64,000 bases of DNA from Methanobacterium bryantii (GCF_002287175.1 NZ_LMVM01000038.1:147348-211347), one strand, 5' to 3'. Positions 52,245 through 62,606 are shown, counted from the first letter of the stretch. Translations and numbers: made by a program. Notes: generated by a model not told the origin, from the letters alone.

Positions 52245-53078
52245 ATGGACATAATTGACACTTTGAATCGTTATGAAGGCATAAAAGGAGATATAAAATT
52301 TGTTACGACTTCAAGTGTCAGGACAAAGATCATTTTAAGCTTAAATAAAGGGAATAAGGATTTGAATACACTTAAAAATGAACTGGGTTTAGAATCATCT
52401 GCGGCATTGCACTCCCTTAAAAAACTTGAAAGCCAAAATATCATTATCAAAAAGAAAAATGAATACTCTTTATCAACAATCGGTAAATTATATGCCATCA
52501 AATCAGAAAATTTATTCAAATCATTTTATACAATTAAAAAATATGAGAAAATATGGTTAAATCACTGGATAGATGGAATACCTAAAAATTTACTTAAAGA
52601 AATTAAATGCCTAAACAATTCATTTTTAGTGGAATCCACACCAATAGATATCATAAAACCCCACAGTCATTACACCAAACTGGTAAACAAAGCCAATGAA
52701 ATTAAATCCATATCGCCCATTTTCTATTATCCATATATAGACCTTTATAAAAATGCATTAAAAAGGGATGCGGACGTAAAACTCATTTTATCCCCATTAA
52801 TACTGGCTAAAATGACCGAAACTGCAGGTGTAGAAATTTTAAACCAGATTTTATCTTCAAAGAATTTTAAACTGTATAAAATAGAAAAAGATGTAAAAGT
52901 GGTCTTTACAGTCACCGAGAATTTTCTATCACTGGGTTTATTTTCAACTGAAGGACTGTATGATGCCACCATCAATTTAGTAAGTTATGATGTAGATGCA
53001 ATCGAGTGGGGTAATAAATTATTCAGTTATTACTTGGATAAAGCTCAAAAATTCGATTTAGACAATTTAAGCAAATAA
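52245..53078 (+). CDS. FilR1-like winged-helix regulator, paralogue 1
   Basis: A 277-residue DNA-binding protein of the methanogen FilR1-like (DUF1724) family. Residues 20-90 are the winged helix (SSVRTKIILSLNKGNKDLNTLKNELGLESSAALHSLKKLE); residues 120-260 form the ligand-binding domain: PHSHYTKLVNKANEIKSISPIFYYPYIDLYK, DVKLILSP and VVFTVTENFLSLGLFSTEGLYD. FilR1 relatives take part in filament control under acyl-homoserine-lactone-like signals in Methanosaeta; the ligand here is unknown. GGAGAT precedes ATG. It is the most diverged of three tandem copies. Confidence 0.83.
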   Translation: MDIIDTLNRYEGIKGDIKFVTTSSVRTKIILSLNKGNKDLNTLKNELGLESSAALHSLKKLESQNIIIKKKNEYSLSTIGKLYAIKSENLFKSFYTIKKYEKIWLNHWIDGIPKNLLKEIKCLNNSFLVESTPIDIIKPHSHYTKLVNKANEIKSISPIFYYPYIDLYKNALKRDADVKLILSPLILAKMTETAGVEILNQILSSKNFKLYKIEKDVKVVFTVTENFLSLGLFSTEGLYDATINLVSYDVDAIEWGNKLFSYYLDKAQKFDLDNLSK

Positions 53079-53187
53079 CAGTACTATCATAATCATTTAA
53101 AGTCTTATTTTCATTTTAAAATGAATTATCTTTATATATTGTAGCAAACAAAAATGTAGAACACGGAGATGATTTGCAGGTGCATTT

Positions 53188-54036
53188 ATGAATATAAATG
53201 ATATTTTAAATTATTATGAAGATGTTAAAGAAGATTTTAAATTCCAAGGCATATCAAGTGTTCGAATAAAGATCATGATAAGCTTGTATGAAGGACCCAA
53301 GAAAACTAAAGATCTAAGAGAATTAACTGGAATACCCGCATCCACATTATTACATGGAATCAATGAACTTGAAAAACAAAAATTAATTTCAAGAAAAGGA
53401 GAATACTTCTTTTTATCAGAAATAGGGTTTATATCAACGCTTAAATTAGTAGATACGATTAAAACACGTAGATTATTTAAAAATACTAAGAAATTATGGC
53501 TTAATCATGATATAGAATCTATTCCTCAAAATTTACTGATGAAAATCGGAGACTTAAGCAACTCTAATCTTATTGAAGATGAACTTGATGATATGTTCCA
53601 TTCACATAGAACATACCTTCAGATAGTGTCAAATTCTAAAGAAATAAAAAGTATTTCACCTATATTTTACCCAGATTACACAGAAACTTTTGCAAGACTA
53701 ATCAAAGAGAATGTTGACGTTGAATTAATATTAACAGGAGAGATACTTACAAAAACAATTAATTCACTCAATTCAGAAGACCTCAATGAATTTAAAAGAT
53801 TACTCTCCAAAAATAAGCTTAAAATATGGGAAATAAAAGAAGATATTAAAATTGCATTTACAGTTACAGATAGTTCCATGATATTAGGGTTGTTCTCAGC
53901 AGATGGAATATATGACCCAAATTTGATTTTAGTAAGTGATCATAACGATGCAATTACATGGGGAAATAAACTGTTTGATTACCATAAGAAAAAATCTCAA
54001 AAAATTAGCATGGAATATTTTGAACAATTCTCATGA
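53188..54036 (+). CDS. FilR1-like winged-helix regulator, paralogue 2
   Basis: A 282-residue paralogue with the same layout: winged helix (TKDLRELTGIPASTLLHGINELEKQ at about 46-70) and ligand domain (KEIKSISPIFYPDYTETFARL, DVELILTGEIL, IAFTVTDSSMILGLFSADGIYD). It shares with paralogue 3 an identical 56-bp stretch at the recognition helix (53290-53345 against 54274-54329) although the rest has diverged. AGGT lies shortly before ATG. Separate leader regions of 110-135 bp suggest each copy has its own promoter. Confidence 0.83.
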   Translation: MNINDILNYYEDVKEDFKFQGISSVRIKIMISLYEGPKKTKDLRELTGIPASTLLHGINELEKQKLISRKGEYFFLSEIGFISTLKLVDTIKTRRLFKNTKKLWLNHDIESIPQNLLMKIGDLSNSNLIEDELDDMFHSHRTYLQIVSNSKEIKSISPIFYPDYTETFARLIKENVDVELILTGEILTKTINSLNSEDLNEFKRLLSKNKLKIWEIKEDIKIAFTVTDSSMILGLFSADGIYDPNLILVSDHNDAITWGNKLFDYHKKKSQKISMEYFEQFS

Positions 54037-54171
54037 ATTTTTTACTATTTTGACATGATCTAAAAAGGTATTACCCCTATCTCCAATATTATCATCTTTT
54101 ACCAGATAATACCTATTTTTATATGAGAAATATTAAAATAGTAATATTCTATTGATAATCCAGGTGTACAC

Positions 54172-55002
54172 ATGCATATAACAGATATTTTAAATTTCTA
54201 TGAAGAAGTGAAAGACGATATAAAATCTCAAAGTACCTCCAGTGTCAGAACAAAGATCATGATAAGTCTAAGTGAAGGACCCAAGAAAACTAAAGATCTA
54301 AGAGAATTAACTGGAATACCCGCATCCACTATATTACATGGAATCAATGAACTTGAAAAACAAGAATTAGTTATAAAAGAAGGAGATAACTTTTTTCTAT
54401 CAGAAATAGGAAAAATAATGGCTCTAAAATTAATAGATACCATTAGAGCATCTGTTTCACTTAAAAAACTCCAGAAATTATTATTCAATCATGAAATAAG
54501 AGATATTCCTCACGATTTACTCATGGATGTAGGCCATCTAAGCAACTCCCAGCTTATTGAAGCAGATAATATAGATATTTTCAAAGTGCATGGAACACAT
54601 CTAGAAATTGTATTAGACTCTAAAAAGATAAGGGGCATTTCTCCAATATTTTATCCAAATTATCCTGAAACTTTTAAAAAGATTATAGAAAGCGACATTA
54701 AAGTTGAACTTATATTAACAAGCGATGTGCTGAAAAAAACCATGCAATCAACAGATAGCGGAGAAAAAGACCTAAAAAAATTAATTAAAAAAGGAAATTT
54801 AACGCTATGGACACTGGATAAAGATATTAAAGTTGCATTTACAGTTACAGATAAATTTATGACAATGGGCTTTTTTTCAGTAAATGGAATGTACGACCCT
54901 ACTCGAAACCTGGTAAGTAACGACAGCGATGCGCTTTCCTGGGGTAACAGATTATTTGAATACTACTGCATGCAGGCGGATAAAGTAAATTTTGAAAAAT
55001 AA
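54172..55002 (+). CDS. FilR1-like winged-helix regulator, paralogue 3
   Basis: A 276-residue paralogue with winged helix (TKDLRELTGIPASTILHGINELE) and ligand domain (KKIRGISPIFYPNYPETFKKI, VELILTSDVL, VAFTVTDKFMTMGFFSVNGMYD). Recognition helix is the same as in paralogue 2, so the two should bind the same DNA sites, while the ligand halves differ. GGTG lies six bases before ATG. It closes the tandem set. Confidence 0.83.
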   Translation: MHITDILNFYEEVKDDIKSQSTSSVRTKIMISLSEGPKKTKDLRELTGIPASTILHGINELEKQELVIKEGDNFFLSEIGKIMALKLIDTIRASVSLKKLQKLLFNHEIRDIPHDLLMDVGHLSNSQLIEADNIDIFKVHGTHLEIVLDSKKIRGISPIFYPNYPETFKKIIESDIKVELILTSDVLKKTMQSTDSGEKDLKKLIKKGNLTLWTLDKDIKVAFTVTDKFMTMGFFSVNGMYDPTRNLVSNDSDALSWGNRLFEYYCMQADKVNFEK

Positions 55003-55464
55003 AGCACATAACTCATTTATAAAAGATTAAATGTTGTCATATTGTTTTAAATAAATTTTTAATAAACCAATACTACTTTTTTACTATTTAAATTTTTAAT
55101 AAAGCAGCAATTATGAAATTGGCCGCTATAATATTTTACTAGTTCTGCAACCTTAAAAATAAAGCTATTTCTAGTTATAACTTTGTTTGATGCATATAGA
55201 AACTTTTAATAATATAATAATTTAAATAATTACTGGACAGCCCATATTAAATATTACAATATTAAAATAAATGCTTAAAATGATTATTATACCAATCGTA
55301 GTGTTTTAAATGAATTAATTTTTAAAATAAGATTAAATATAGGCAATATATAAAAATAAACGGAATATTCGATTTGCATTCAAGATTATAGACAAATTAA
55401 CGATCATTAAAGTAAATTCGTTCATGAATTTACAATTCAATGATATTGAAAGGAAGCGATCTTA
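55003..55464. other. AT-rich intergenic region
   Basis: About 460 bp between paralogue 3 and the UbiA gene, both on the plus strand. It must hold the ubiA promoter. I see no RNA gene, significant dyad or coding remnant; base composition is plain AT-rich. Confidence 0.4.
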
Positions 55465-56379
55465 ATGCAACAAGTCGACAAAATAAAATACTGGAATGAT
55501 GTACTAAATAGTTTTGTAAATACAAGCTATAAAAAAATAGAAAATTTAGTATCTTTTCTACTGAAAAGTACGTTATCTACAGCAATATTTGGCTCTTTAA
55601 GGGCATATTACCCCTTTTTGTTATTTGGGGCTGTTGTAAGCTGGAATCTACTTCTAGCCACATTTCTTGTAATTTTTGCAGTATACTGCATGAATAATTT
55701 AACGGATAAAGAAGAAGACGAAGTCAATTCACCAGAAAAGGCAAGCTTCGTTAACAATAATGAAAAAACACTCACCTTTGCCGTGGGTTCTTCCTATATT
55801 ATAGCAATAATATTAGGATTTTTAGATAGTTTTTATACTGTTCTTATTTTATTAGTTCCACTTTTTGCTGGAGTTATATACAGTATCAAAGTTTCTTCTA
55901 AATTACCACGTCTAAAAGACATATTTGCAGTTAAAAATATAATCATTGCTTTAAGCTGGGCAGTGGCAACTACGTTTATTCCTGCAATCCATACACCTAA
56001 TGTTTCATGGGCATTTATAATTCCCATACTCTACTTTTTCTTTGTAAAAAGTTTCGTAAATTCAGTTGTATGCGACATACGAGACATAGAAGGAGATACA
56101 GCAAACGGTATAAGAACTATCCCCGTTGGAATTGGAAAAGAAAAAACAAAAAAAATACTTTCAGCACTTACATTTTCTATTATGCCTGTAATTTCAATAT
56201 TACTGTTTTACGGGCTGTCTCTTGGTTACTTTATAACAATGGCCTTTTCCATGGTTAACAGCTACTGGCATATAAATTATGTCAGCAATACAAAAGAAAT
56301 CAGCAAATATATGTCCCTTCTGGTACACGGAGAATGGATTTTCGTGCTAGCACTATGCTGCATTATCACACTGGTATAA
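55465..56379 (+). CDS. UbiA-family prenyltransferase
   Basis: A 304-residue membrane enzyme with about nine helices that joins a polyprenyl chain to an acceptor. The two Asp-rich motifs are NNLTDKEEDEVNS (about 79-91) and DIRDIEGDTANGIRTIPV (about 201-218), which bind Mg2+-diphosphate. Methanogens use UbiA relatives for DGGGP lipid synthesis and in cofactor pathways; the acceptor here cannot be read from the sequence, and the first motif differs from typical DGGGP synthases. AAGGAAGCGAT precedes ATG. It is a single gene. Confidence 0.82.
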   Translation: MQQVDKIKYWNDVLNSFVNTSYKKIENLVSFLLKSTLSTAIFGSLRAYYPFLLFGAVVSWNLLLATFLVIFAVYCMNNLTDKEEDEVNSPEKASFVNNNEKTLTFAVGSSYIIAIILGFLDSFYTVLILLVPLFAGVIYSIKVSSKLPRLKDIFAVKNIIIALSWAVATTFIPAIHTPNVSWAFIIPILYFFFVKSFVNSVVCDIRDIEGDTANGIRTIPVGIGKEKTKKILSALTFSIMPVISILLFYGLSLGYFITMAFSMVNSYWHINYVSNTKEISKYMSLLVHGEWIFVLALCCIITLV

Positions 56380-56519
56380 ATCCATTTTTCTTCTCTTTTT
56401 ATTTAATTAAATGTAGTTTAAGTAAAGAACTAAAAAAAGAAAAGTATTTAAAAATTGCTAAAAAAACTCCAAAAATAAATTATTTCTCAAAGTTATCTTT
56501 GAGAATAATATTAGACCAA

Positions 56520-58247
56520 TTAAAGATCTTCAAATTCAATACTGTAATCCATTAAACCCTCTAAAACTTCACTGATATCTGAAATTGGAATCCTTTTTTG
56601 TTTGGTATTATCCCTATTTCTTATGGTGACCATATCATCTTCTAAAGATTCATGATCAACAGTTAGTGCAAAAGGCACCCCTATTTCATCTGAACGGGCA
56701 TATCTCCGCCCAATAGTTCCTGATGAATCAAACTCTGCTATAAATCCTTCTAATCTTAAGTCATCCTCTATTTGAAGCGCCACTTTTACAAGTTCTTCTT
56801 TATTTAAAAGTGGGAAAACACTTACTTCAACTGGAGCTATGTCCCTCGGTAATTTGAAATATTCCCTGTCATTTTCTTTATCTTCTGTAAATGTATGTGA
56901 AAGTACAGAGAAAATTATACGGTCAATACCATAGGAAGGTTCTATAACATGAGGAAATATTTTTTCTCCCCTTACTGTTTCACTCACTTCCTCAAAATTA
57001 ACATGTTCAGGCAATAATTGGTAGGAGTCACCACCTATCTCAAGTTTAAATGATCCTTCATTTTCAACTGCTTGTTTAATGCTTTCAGCTTCAATATTTT
57101 CAAGCGCTTTAAGTATCTTTGGTGCATCACCTTTAAAGGAAGGTCCAAATTTACCCATGTTTGGTTTTACAGCTAATTTTTTGATATGTTTAGGTTCATC
57201 GTACTCTAAAAAGACCCTTAGATCTTCTTTACTGTGCTCTGTATGAGATTTAAGGTCATAATCAGTCCTGTCTGCAATTCCAATAATCTCTACCCAGCCG
57301 TACCTTTCCGTTTTTACTTCCACATCCCAGCAGTCAATTGCATAATGCGCCATCTCAGTTGGCAAATGCTGCCTGAACCTTATAACATCCTCCGGAATTC
57401 CGATTTCTTCCAAAAACTTACTTGCAAGATATAACTGGTAAACAAGCATTTGACTTGATACTATCTTCTTTGAAAGCGCTTCTCCTGTAGACAATTCGAT
57501 TGGTTCTCCTTCATTCATCTGGATTTCTGCAGAATAGAGTTTAAGTGTCTCATCTTTAATGGCATCAAATTTTTTGTGGGTCTTATCCCTAGGATCAACA
57601 AAAATCTCAGCTTCTGCCTGGGTGAATTCACGGAGCCTTATTACACCTTGTCTTGGAGATATTTCATTTCGGTAGGCCTTTCCTATTTGAACCACACCAA
57701 AGGGCAATTTACCTCTAAAGAACCTTAAAAGCCTTTTAAATGGTATAAAAATACCCTGAGCGGTTTCAGGACGCATGTATCCTGTTTTTTTACCTTTGGC
57801 ACCGATCAGTGTTTGAAACATCAAATTGTAATTCCACACACGAGATAACTGACTGCCACATTTAGGGCAACCTATTTCTTCATCCGCAATCATTGCAGTG
57901 AGTTCTTCGTTGGTTAAACCTTCCACTTCTTTATCCATAACCTCTTCAATTATGTGATCTGCCCTGTAAACTTCTAAACATTCTTTACATTCAGTCATTG
58001 GATCAGTGAAATTGTCAACATGTCCTGAAGCTTTAAGAGCTTCCTCTGGCATTACAGTAGGAGACTCTATTTCATAAAAACCTTCCCTTACGATGTAATA
58101 TTCTCTCCACTTGTTGATAATCGAATTTTTTAGTATAGCGCCAAGAGGGCCGTAATCATAAAATCCTGCAACACCTGCATATATTTCAAATGAAGACCAC
58201 AGGAAACCTCTCTTCTTTGCAATGTTCATTACTTTATCATGTTTCAT
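56520..58247 (-). CDS. glyS: Glycyl-tRNA synthetase
   Basis: Homodimeric eukaryotic/archaeal-type class II enzyme, 575 residues from ATG 58245-58247 (GAGATGAT upstream). Visible are the start KRGFLWSSFEIYAGVAGFYDYGPLG, a Cys cluster for zinc (ECKECLE ... GCPKCGS), motif 2 YRNEISPRQGVIRLREFTQAE, and motif 3 EPSYGIDRIIFSVL, followed by the anticodon-binding domain (VEVSVFPLLNKEE). The gene is single. The family call is firm. Confidence 0.96.
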   Translation of the reverse strand: MKHDKVMNIAKKRGFLWSSFEIYAGVAGFYDYGPLGAILKNSIINKWREYYIVREGFYEIESPTVMPEEALKASGHVDNFTDPMTECKECLEVYRADHIIEEVMDKEVEGLTNEELTAMIADEEIGCPKCGSQLSRVWNYNLMFQTLIGAKGKKTGYMRPETAQGIFIPFKRLLRFFRGKLPFGVVQIGKAYRNEISPRQGVIRLREFTQAEAEIFVDPRDKTHKKFDAIKDETLKLYSAEIQMNEGEPIELSTGEALSKKIVSSQMLVYQLYLASKFLEEIGIPEDVIRFRQHLPTEMAHYAIDCWDVEVKTERYGWVEIIGIADRTDYDLKSHTEHSKEDLRVFLEYDEPKHIKKLAVKPNMGKFGPSFKGDAPKILKALENIEAESIKQAVENEGSFKLEIGGDSYQLLPEHVNFEEVSETVRGEKIFPHVIEPSYGIDRIIFSVLSHTFTEDKENDREYFKLPRDIAPVEVSVFPLLNKEELVKVALQIEDDLRLEGFIAEFDSSGTIGRRYARSDEIGVPFALTVDHESLEDDMVTIRNRDNTKQKRIPISDISEVLEGLMDYSIEFEDL

Positions 58248-58390
58248 AGTATCATCTCGTCTAGCTTTAAAAACTATAAGTAGCATAAATCATCCAAAAA
58301 CCTCTGTTTGAAACCAAAATTCGATTCTGAACGATTAAAAATATTGAAAAAAAATTTAATAAGAATCTAAATATTAAATTATAATCTCCA

Positions 58391-58999
58391 TTACTCTTTT
58401 TTAAGAGCTATTTTTTTAATTAAATCTTTATCATATTTAATTCTACTTGATTCTGGGCGTTTTTGACCCATATATTTACTATCTCTTTCTGGATGTCCAT
58501 ACGGCTTTTCTGATGGAGAGGTCATAGTCTCAAAAACTATTTGACAAACTCTCTGCCCTGTATATAGTGCTACAGGCATTTTACCAATATTTGAAATTTC
58601 CAGTGTGATCCTTCCATGAAATCCAGGGTCTATATAACCTGCTGTGACGTGCATGGTTACACCAAGTCTTCCCATGGAAGATCTGCCTTCAACCCTTGCA
58701 ACGATATCGTCGGGTAACTTTATGGTTTCATAAGTTGTAGCAAGGGCAAATTCACCAGGATGAATTATAAAAGGTTCTCCCTCATCTATATAAAACGATT
58801 CCATATAAGAATCAATGTCTGATTCATCCATTGGATCTATACATGGTTTTCTAATTATCTTGAAACCTTTAAACTCATTTCCTATCCTCAAATCTACTGA
58901 TGATGGTTGTATTTGTATATTCGGACTATCAAGTGGATCTATACCAATTTTTCCTGCATCAAGGTATTCTTTAATATGTTTATCGCTTAAAATAGCCAT
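58391..58999 (-). CDS. dcd: dCTP deaminase (possibly bifunctional with dUTPase)
   Basis: Deaminates dCTP to dUTP, feeding dTMP synthesis. From ATG 58997-58999 (GAGGGTAA upstream) it has 202 residues: MAILSDKHIKEYLDAGKIG, IQPSSVDLRIGNEF, the catalytic-region stretch FALATTYETIKLPDDIVARVEGRSSMGRLG and HVTAGYIDPGFHGRITLE. In related methanogens the enzyme also hydrolyses dUTP to dUMP; sequence length and motifs allow the bifunctional form. Upstream in-frame codons to 59071 lack a ribosome site. Confidence 0.93.
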   Translation of the reverse strand: MAILSDKHIKEYLDAGKIGIDPLDSPNIQIQPSSVDLRIGNEFKGFKIIRKPCIDPMDESDIDSYMESFYIDEGEPFIIHPGEFALATTYETIKLPDDIVARVEGRSSMGRLGVTMHVTAGYIDPGFHGRITLEISNIGKMPVALYTGQRVCQIVFETMTSPSEKPYGHPERDSKYMGQKRPESSRIKYDKDLIKKIALKKE

Positions 59000-59206
59000 G
59001 TTTACCCTCTTAAATATTAATTTATTATTTTTAACAGTTGATAATTGCAATCTGCATATAAAATTTATCAAAGGAGATTAAACAACTTAATATTTAAATA
59101 TATGTGTTTATCTCCACGGCCATTTAATTTATTATCGTTAATTAATGGTAATAGTTGTATTTGTATACCTATATTATAAAGAGATCTACAACTATACACA
59201 ATATAA

Positions 59207-60370
59207 TTATCTCTTTAAATAACCGCGCTTGTCTTCTTGCGCATCTATTTTATTTTGCTTAACTTCTATTTCTGATATATCATCCAGTATATTTTTAATC
59301 CCGCAGCTGTTTCCAACCCCAACCACAAGGATATTTGTGTCGTCAGGAGAATTATAAATTAATTCCTGCACCAGTTCAAATGCCTCAAGTGAAGCATCTG
59401 CAATCTTCTGGTTCATGTTGCTTATAGCCTCTTCAGGACTCATTTTCACAATGACAGCATCAAGTTCAATGTTTCTTTTAACAATTTCTTCTTCAATAGC
59501 CCATTTATCTACTCCAGGACCGCCAATTACAACTCCAATACCTCTTGCCACTTTCCCTGTCTCTTCACCCTCAAGTTTGACTGCTGCATCTACTGTTATT
59601 ACTTTATCTATATTTTCTTTCGCAAGTATAGACCTGACAACTTTTCCAACCCTTCCAACTCTTGCTCCAGGACCTTTTGCACGAGCTATAATCAGATCAC
59701 GTTCTTCCATCTTCTTTTTAGCAATGAACATATCTTCGATCTCAGTTATGTACTCATTTTTATAGTCTTTCATAAGCAGACCTGCAACTATAGGACCTGC
59801 ACCATCTCCTATGGGTTTTCCTTCAGAAAATGTTTTTGCACCTTCAAATTGGGCTTTTACAACCCTCATAATCAGAGGAATACTCATTTGAAGCATCAGT
59901 AATATCTGTAAGTTTCCTTTTCTTCCAAGCTCTAAATTGTGTCTTACCTGTTTTGCAACATCGTTAATAGCGAGTGTGGCCTTTAAAGTCATCACAATGT
60001 TTGCTTTGGTTTCCACGTCGGCTAAAGGGGCCACTTCATTTATCATCTGTTTAAATCTGTCTTCACTTAGATCCAGGATTTTCTCAAACTTTCTTACGAG
60101 TCCGTTAGGGTCAAGATCTACAGGAGGAACTACAAAGAATTCCATAAAACCTTCAATTTTAGCTGAAGGGTCAAGAATAGGCTTTCCTTTTTCTTTAGAT
60201 ATTTCAATAAGAAAATCCTCCAATTCCCGAACCATGTTCTCTAATTCAAGTGCAGCCTTGTTAACACTGGATAATGCCCTTACCCTTACAATCCATGGAA
60301 TTAGAAAAATGAGTAAAACTATTACCAGTATCCCCATAATATCAAATGGACTCAATCCAAATAATGCCAT
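59207..60370 (-). CDS. DUF1512 family membrane-anchored protein
   Basis: A 387-residue archaeal protein of the DUF1512 family. One membrane helix (about 6-27) anchors a long helical region (35-170) and a C-terminal alpha/beta domain with GPGARVGRVGKVVRSIL and GVVIGGPGVDKWAIEE. Function is unknown. Start ATG 60368-60370 follows GGGGGAAGG. It is 14 bp downstream of trmJ in the same transcript, so a link with tRNA modification or translation is possible. Confidence 0.85.
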   Translation of the reverse strand: MALFGLSPFDIMGILVIVLLIFLIPWIVRVRALSSVNKAALELENMVRELEDFLIEISKEKGKPILDPSAKIEGFMEFFVVPPVDLDPNGLVRKFEKILDLSEDRFKQMINEVAPLADVETKANIVMTLKATLAINDVAKQVRHNLELGRKGNLQILLMLQMSIPLIMRVVKAQFEGAKTFSEGKPIGDGAGPIVAGLLMKDYKNEYITEIEDMFIAKKKMEERDLIIARAKGPGARVGRVGKVVRSILAKENIDKVITVDAAVKLEGEETGKVARGIGVVIGGPGVDKWAIEEEIVKRNIELDAVIVKMSPEEAISNMNQKIADASLEAFELVQELIYNSPDDTNILVVGVGNSCGIKNILDDISEIEVKQNKIDAQEDKRGYLKR

Positions 60371-60384
60371 TTCCTTCCCCCACA

Positions 60385-61083
60385 TTATTCTTTTAATTTC
60401 AGCCCTATTCTCCTTAAAGTTCCTATTAAAGTATGTGCTTCCCTTCCAGAGATGAATGCTCTCCCTATAATATTTTTAAAAACTGTAGATGCCTTTTTCA
60501 TTTTATGTTCAGGGTAACCAGTGTATTTAATTAATTCATCCATTTCCTCAATTAAAAGTTCTTTTTCAGATTTTAAAGCTACTTCCAGTTCTTCTCGAGG
60601 ATAATTCTTTTCTCTTTTAAATAATTCGTACAGTACAATTGCTGCAGCATGGGAAATATTCAATACAGGATATTCATCGTTTGTAGGAATGGTTACAACC
60701 ACATCACAGAGGGCTATCTCTTCATTATAGAGACCGTTACCTTCTCTCCCAAATACTATAGCAATATTTCCAGTTATATTTAATGATTCTGCAAACTGCT
60801 CAGGTGTGACCGCAATTCTAGAAACATTGTAACTCCCACCGGCCATACGTGTCGTGCCGACTGTAAAATCTATTTTTTCAGCTTCGATGAATTCTTCAAG
60901 GGAACCGTACTCTTTATGGTTCCATATAATTTCTTTTGCATGCATTGCCTGGTAATAAGCTTCATTTTTTAATTCACATGGATTAATAAGCACTAAATCG
61001 TTGAATGCAAAATTTTTCATTGTCCTTGCAAGGAAACCTATGTTTCCTGGAGATTCTGGTTCAACAAAAACTACATAAATCAT
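60385..61083 (-). CDS. trmJ: tRNA (cytidine/uridine-2'-O-)-methyltransferase TrmJ-like
   Basis: SPOUT-fold methyltransferase of 232 residues. IYVVFVEPESPGNIGFLARTMKNFAF is the N-terminal signature, NIAIVFGREGNGLYNEEIALCD and TIPTNDEYPVLNISHAAAIVLYELF form the knotted SAM site. Archaeal TrmJ methylates position 32 of tRNA anticodon loops. A C-terminal helical extension (about 165-232) is typical. It begins 32 bp after tfrB ends and may be cotranscribed with it. Confidence 0.88.
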   Translation of the reverse strand: MIYVVFVEPESPGNIGFLARTMKNFAFNDLVLINPCELKNEAYYQAMHAKEIIWNHKEYGSLEEFIEAEKIDFTVGTTRMAGGSYNVSRIAVTPEQFAESLNITGNIAIVFGREGNGLYNEEIALCDVVVTIPTNDEYPVLNISHAAAIVLYELFKREKNYPREELEVALKSEKELLIEEMDELIKYTGYPEHKMKKASTVFKNIIGRAFISGREAHTLIGTLRRIGLKLKE

Positions 61084-61115
61084 ATTTTTATACTCTCTAA
61101 AATTAATAGAAAGGC

Positions 61116-62606
61116 TTATTTTTCATAAGCCATTTCAAGAAGTTTTAAAATGTTTAATACAGGGATATCAATGCCTTCTTTTTTGAGTTCAGTTCCTATA
61201 TGGATCTGGCAGAATGGGCAGATGGTAACAACGGCGTCCACACCAAGTTTTTTAATCATTTCTGCCTTTTCCTTACCTAACTCTGATGCAATTTCAGGTT
61301 TTCCGGCACGCACTCCACCACCAGCACCGCAGCACTGGTTTGGTTTTTCCATTTCAACTAATTCAAGCCCCTTAATTTTCTTTAAAATTTCACGGGGTTC
61401 TTTGTTGATTCCCTGGACTCTATTAAGATGGCATGGGTCATGGTAAGTTACCTTCATATTTAAAGGCTTCATATCTTCAGTATTTAAGTTATCAATCAGG
61501 AATTCGCTGATATCAACCACGTTGAAGTTAACACCCAATTTAGGGTAATCTTTCTTTAAAGTTGCCCCGCACCCTGCACATACAGTTATTATTGTGTCAT
61601 AATCTTTGAAAACTTCTTTATTTTTTTGAGCCAGTTCTTTTACGATGTCAGTCTGCCCCGTTCTAATCATTGGAGAACCGCAGCACACCTGGTCTTCAGG
61701 CACTACAATGTCAATATTATGGTTCTCTAAAACTTTAAGCAGTGCAAAACCTACTTCCTGCTGCCTGTAATCTACAAGGCAGCCTGTAAAGAAAGCTATA
61801 TTTGATTTCTCTTTATTTTCACCAGAAACTGCTTTAATAAATCCTTCATCTAAAAGTTCTACAGACCTTCCAGTACGTGCAATTAAGTCCTTCACTTCTT
61901 TATGCGCTGGAAGCGGGCCGACACCTTCACGGCATGCGATTTCCCTTAATTTCTCAATTGCCCCACCTATTGTGCTTATTTCCTTCGGACATACTTCTGC
62001 ACATTTTCCACAGGTGGTACAGCAGTAAAGGCCTTCATCAAGCCCGAGTTTAGCACGTTCTTCATTATTACGGGGGTCAAGGGCAAATTTTGAAATTTCA
62101 CGCATGAAATAAGGACCTGCATATTCAGCAGATGTTTTGTTTACAACAGGACATACAGATAGACATGAGAAACATTCTATACATCCCCTTAATTTCTTTG
62201 AGTCTTCATATTGTTCTGGTTTTAAGATTTCAAGACACATTTCGCTGTCTTGAGGTACTTCATCTCCCCTTAAAGAGAGTTTCATCTTTTTGATCTTGTT
62301 TTCAATTTCGCTTCGATCTACAACCAGGTCCTTTAAAACGTCAAAATCAAGGGGGCCAATAACTGCGTTATCCTCTATTTCAGCTTTACATGCCAGTTTA
62401 ACTTCGCCGTTTACCTTTAAAGCGCATGATCCACACTGTCCAGCCCTGCATGAACACCTGTAAGCTATACCTGCACCATATTTCTGGTTGATATAGTTTA
62501 AAGCATCGAGGACTTTCATTTTTTCCGTTTCCTCAACTTCATAGGTTTCATAGTGTGGCTTTTTGTCTTTAGCTGGATCATATCTTAAAACTTTAATTGC
62601 TATCAT
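61116..62606 (-). CDS. tfrB: Thiol:fumarate reductase subunit B
   Basis: Iron-sulfur subunit of the cytoplasmic CoM/CoB-dependent fumarate reductase. Fumarate is reduced with CoM-SH and CoB-SH to give heterodisulfide. The 496 residues hold a plant-type [2Fe-2S] site (YRCSCRAGQCGSCALKV), two [4Fe-4S] motifs (CIECFSCLSVCP and CCTTCGKCAEVCP) and two HdrB-like CCG domains (FFTGCLVDYRQ...CCGSPM and HDPCHLNR...CCGAGGG). The flavin subunit TfrA is not adjacent. ATG follows GGAGATAGAA. It supplies succinate for the enzyme of sucD. Confidence 0.94.
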   Translation of the reverse strand: MIAIKVLRYDPAKDKKPHYETYEVEETEKMKVLDALNYINQKYGAGIAYRCSCRAGQCGSCALKVNGEVKLACKAEIEDNAVIGPLDFDVLKDLVVDRSEIENKIKKMKLSLRGDEVPQDSEMCLEILKPEQYEDSKKLRGCIECFSCLSVCPVVNKTSAEYAGPYFMREISKFALDPRNNEERAKLGLDEGLYCCTTCGKCAEVCPKEISTIGGAIEKLREIACREGVGPLPAHKEVKDLIARTGRSVELLDEGFIKAVSGENKEKSNIAFFTGCLVDYRQQEVGFALLKVLENHNIDIVVPEDQVCCGSPMIRTGQTDIVKELAQKNKEVFKDYDTIITVCAGCGATLKKDYPKLGVNFNVVDISEFLIDNLNTEDMKPLNMKVTYHDPCHLNRVQGINKEPREILKKIKGLELVEMEKPNQCCGAGGGVRAGKPEIASELGKEKAEMIKKLGVDAVVTICPFCQIHIGTELKKEGIDIPVLNILKLLEMAYEK

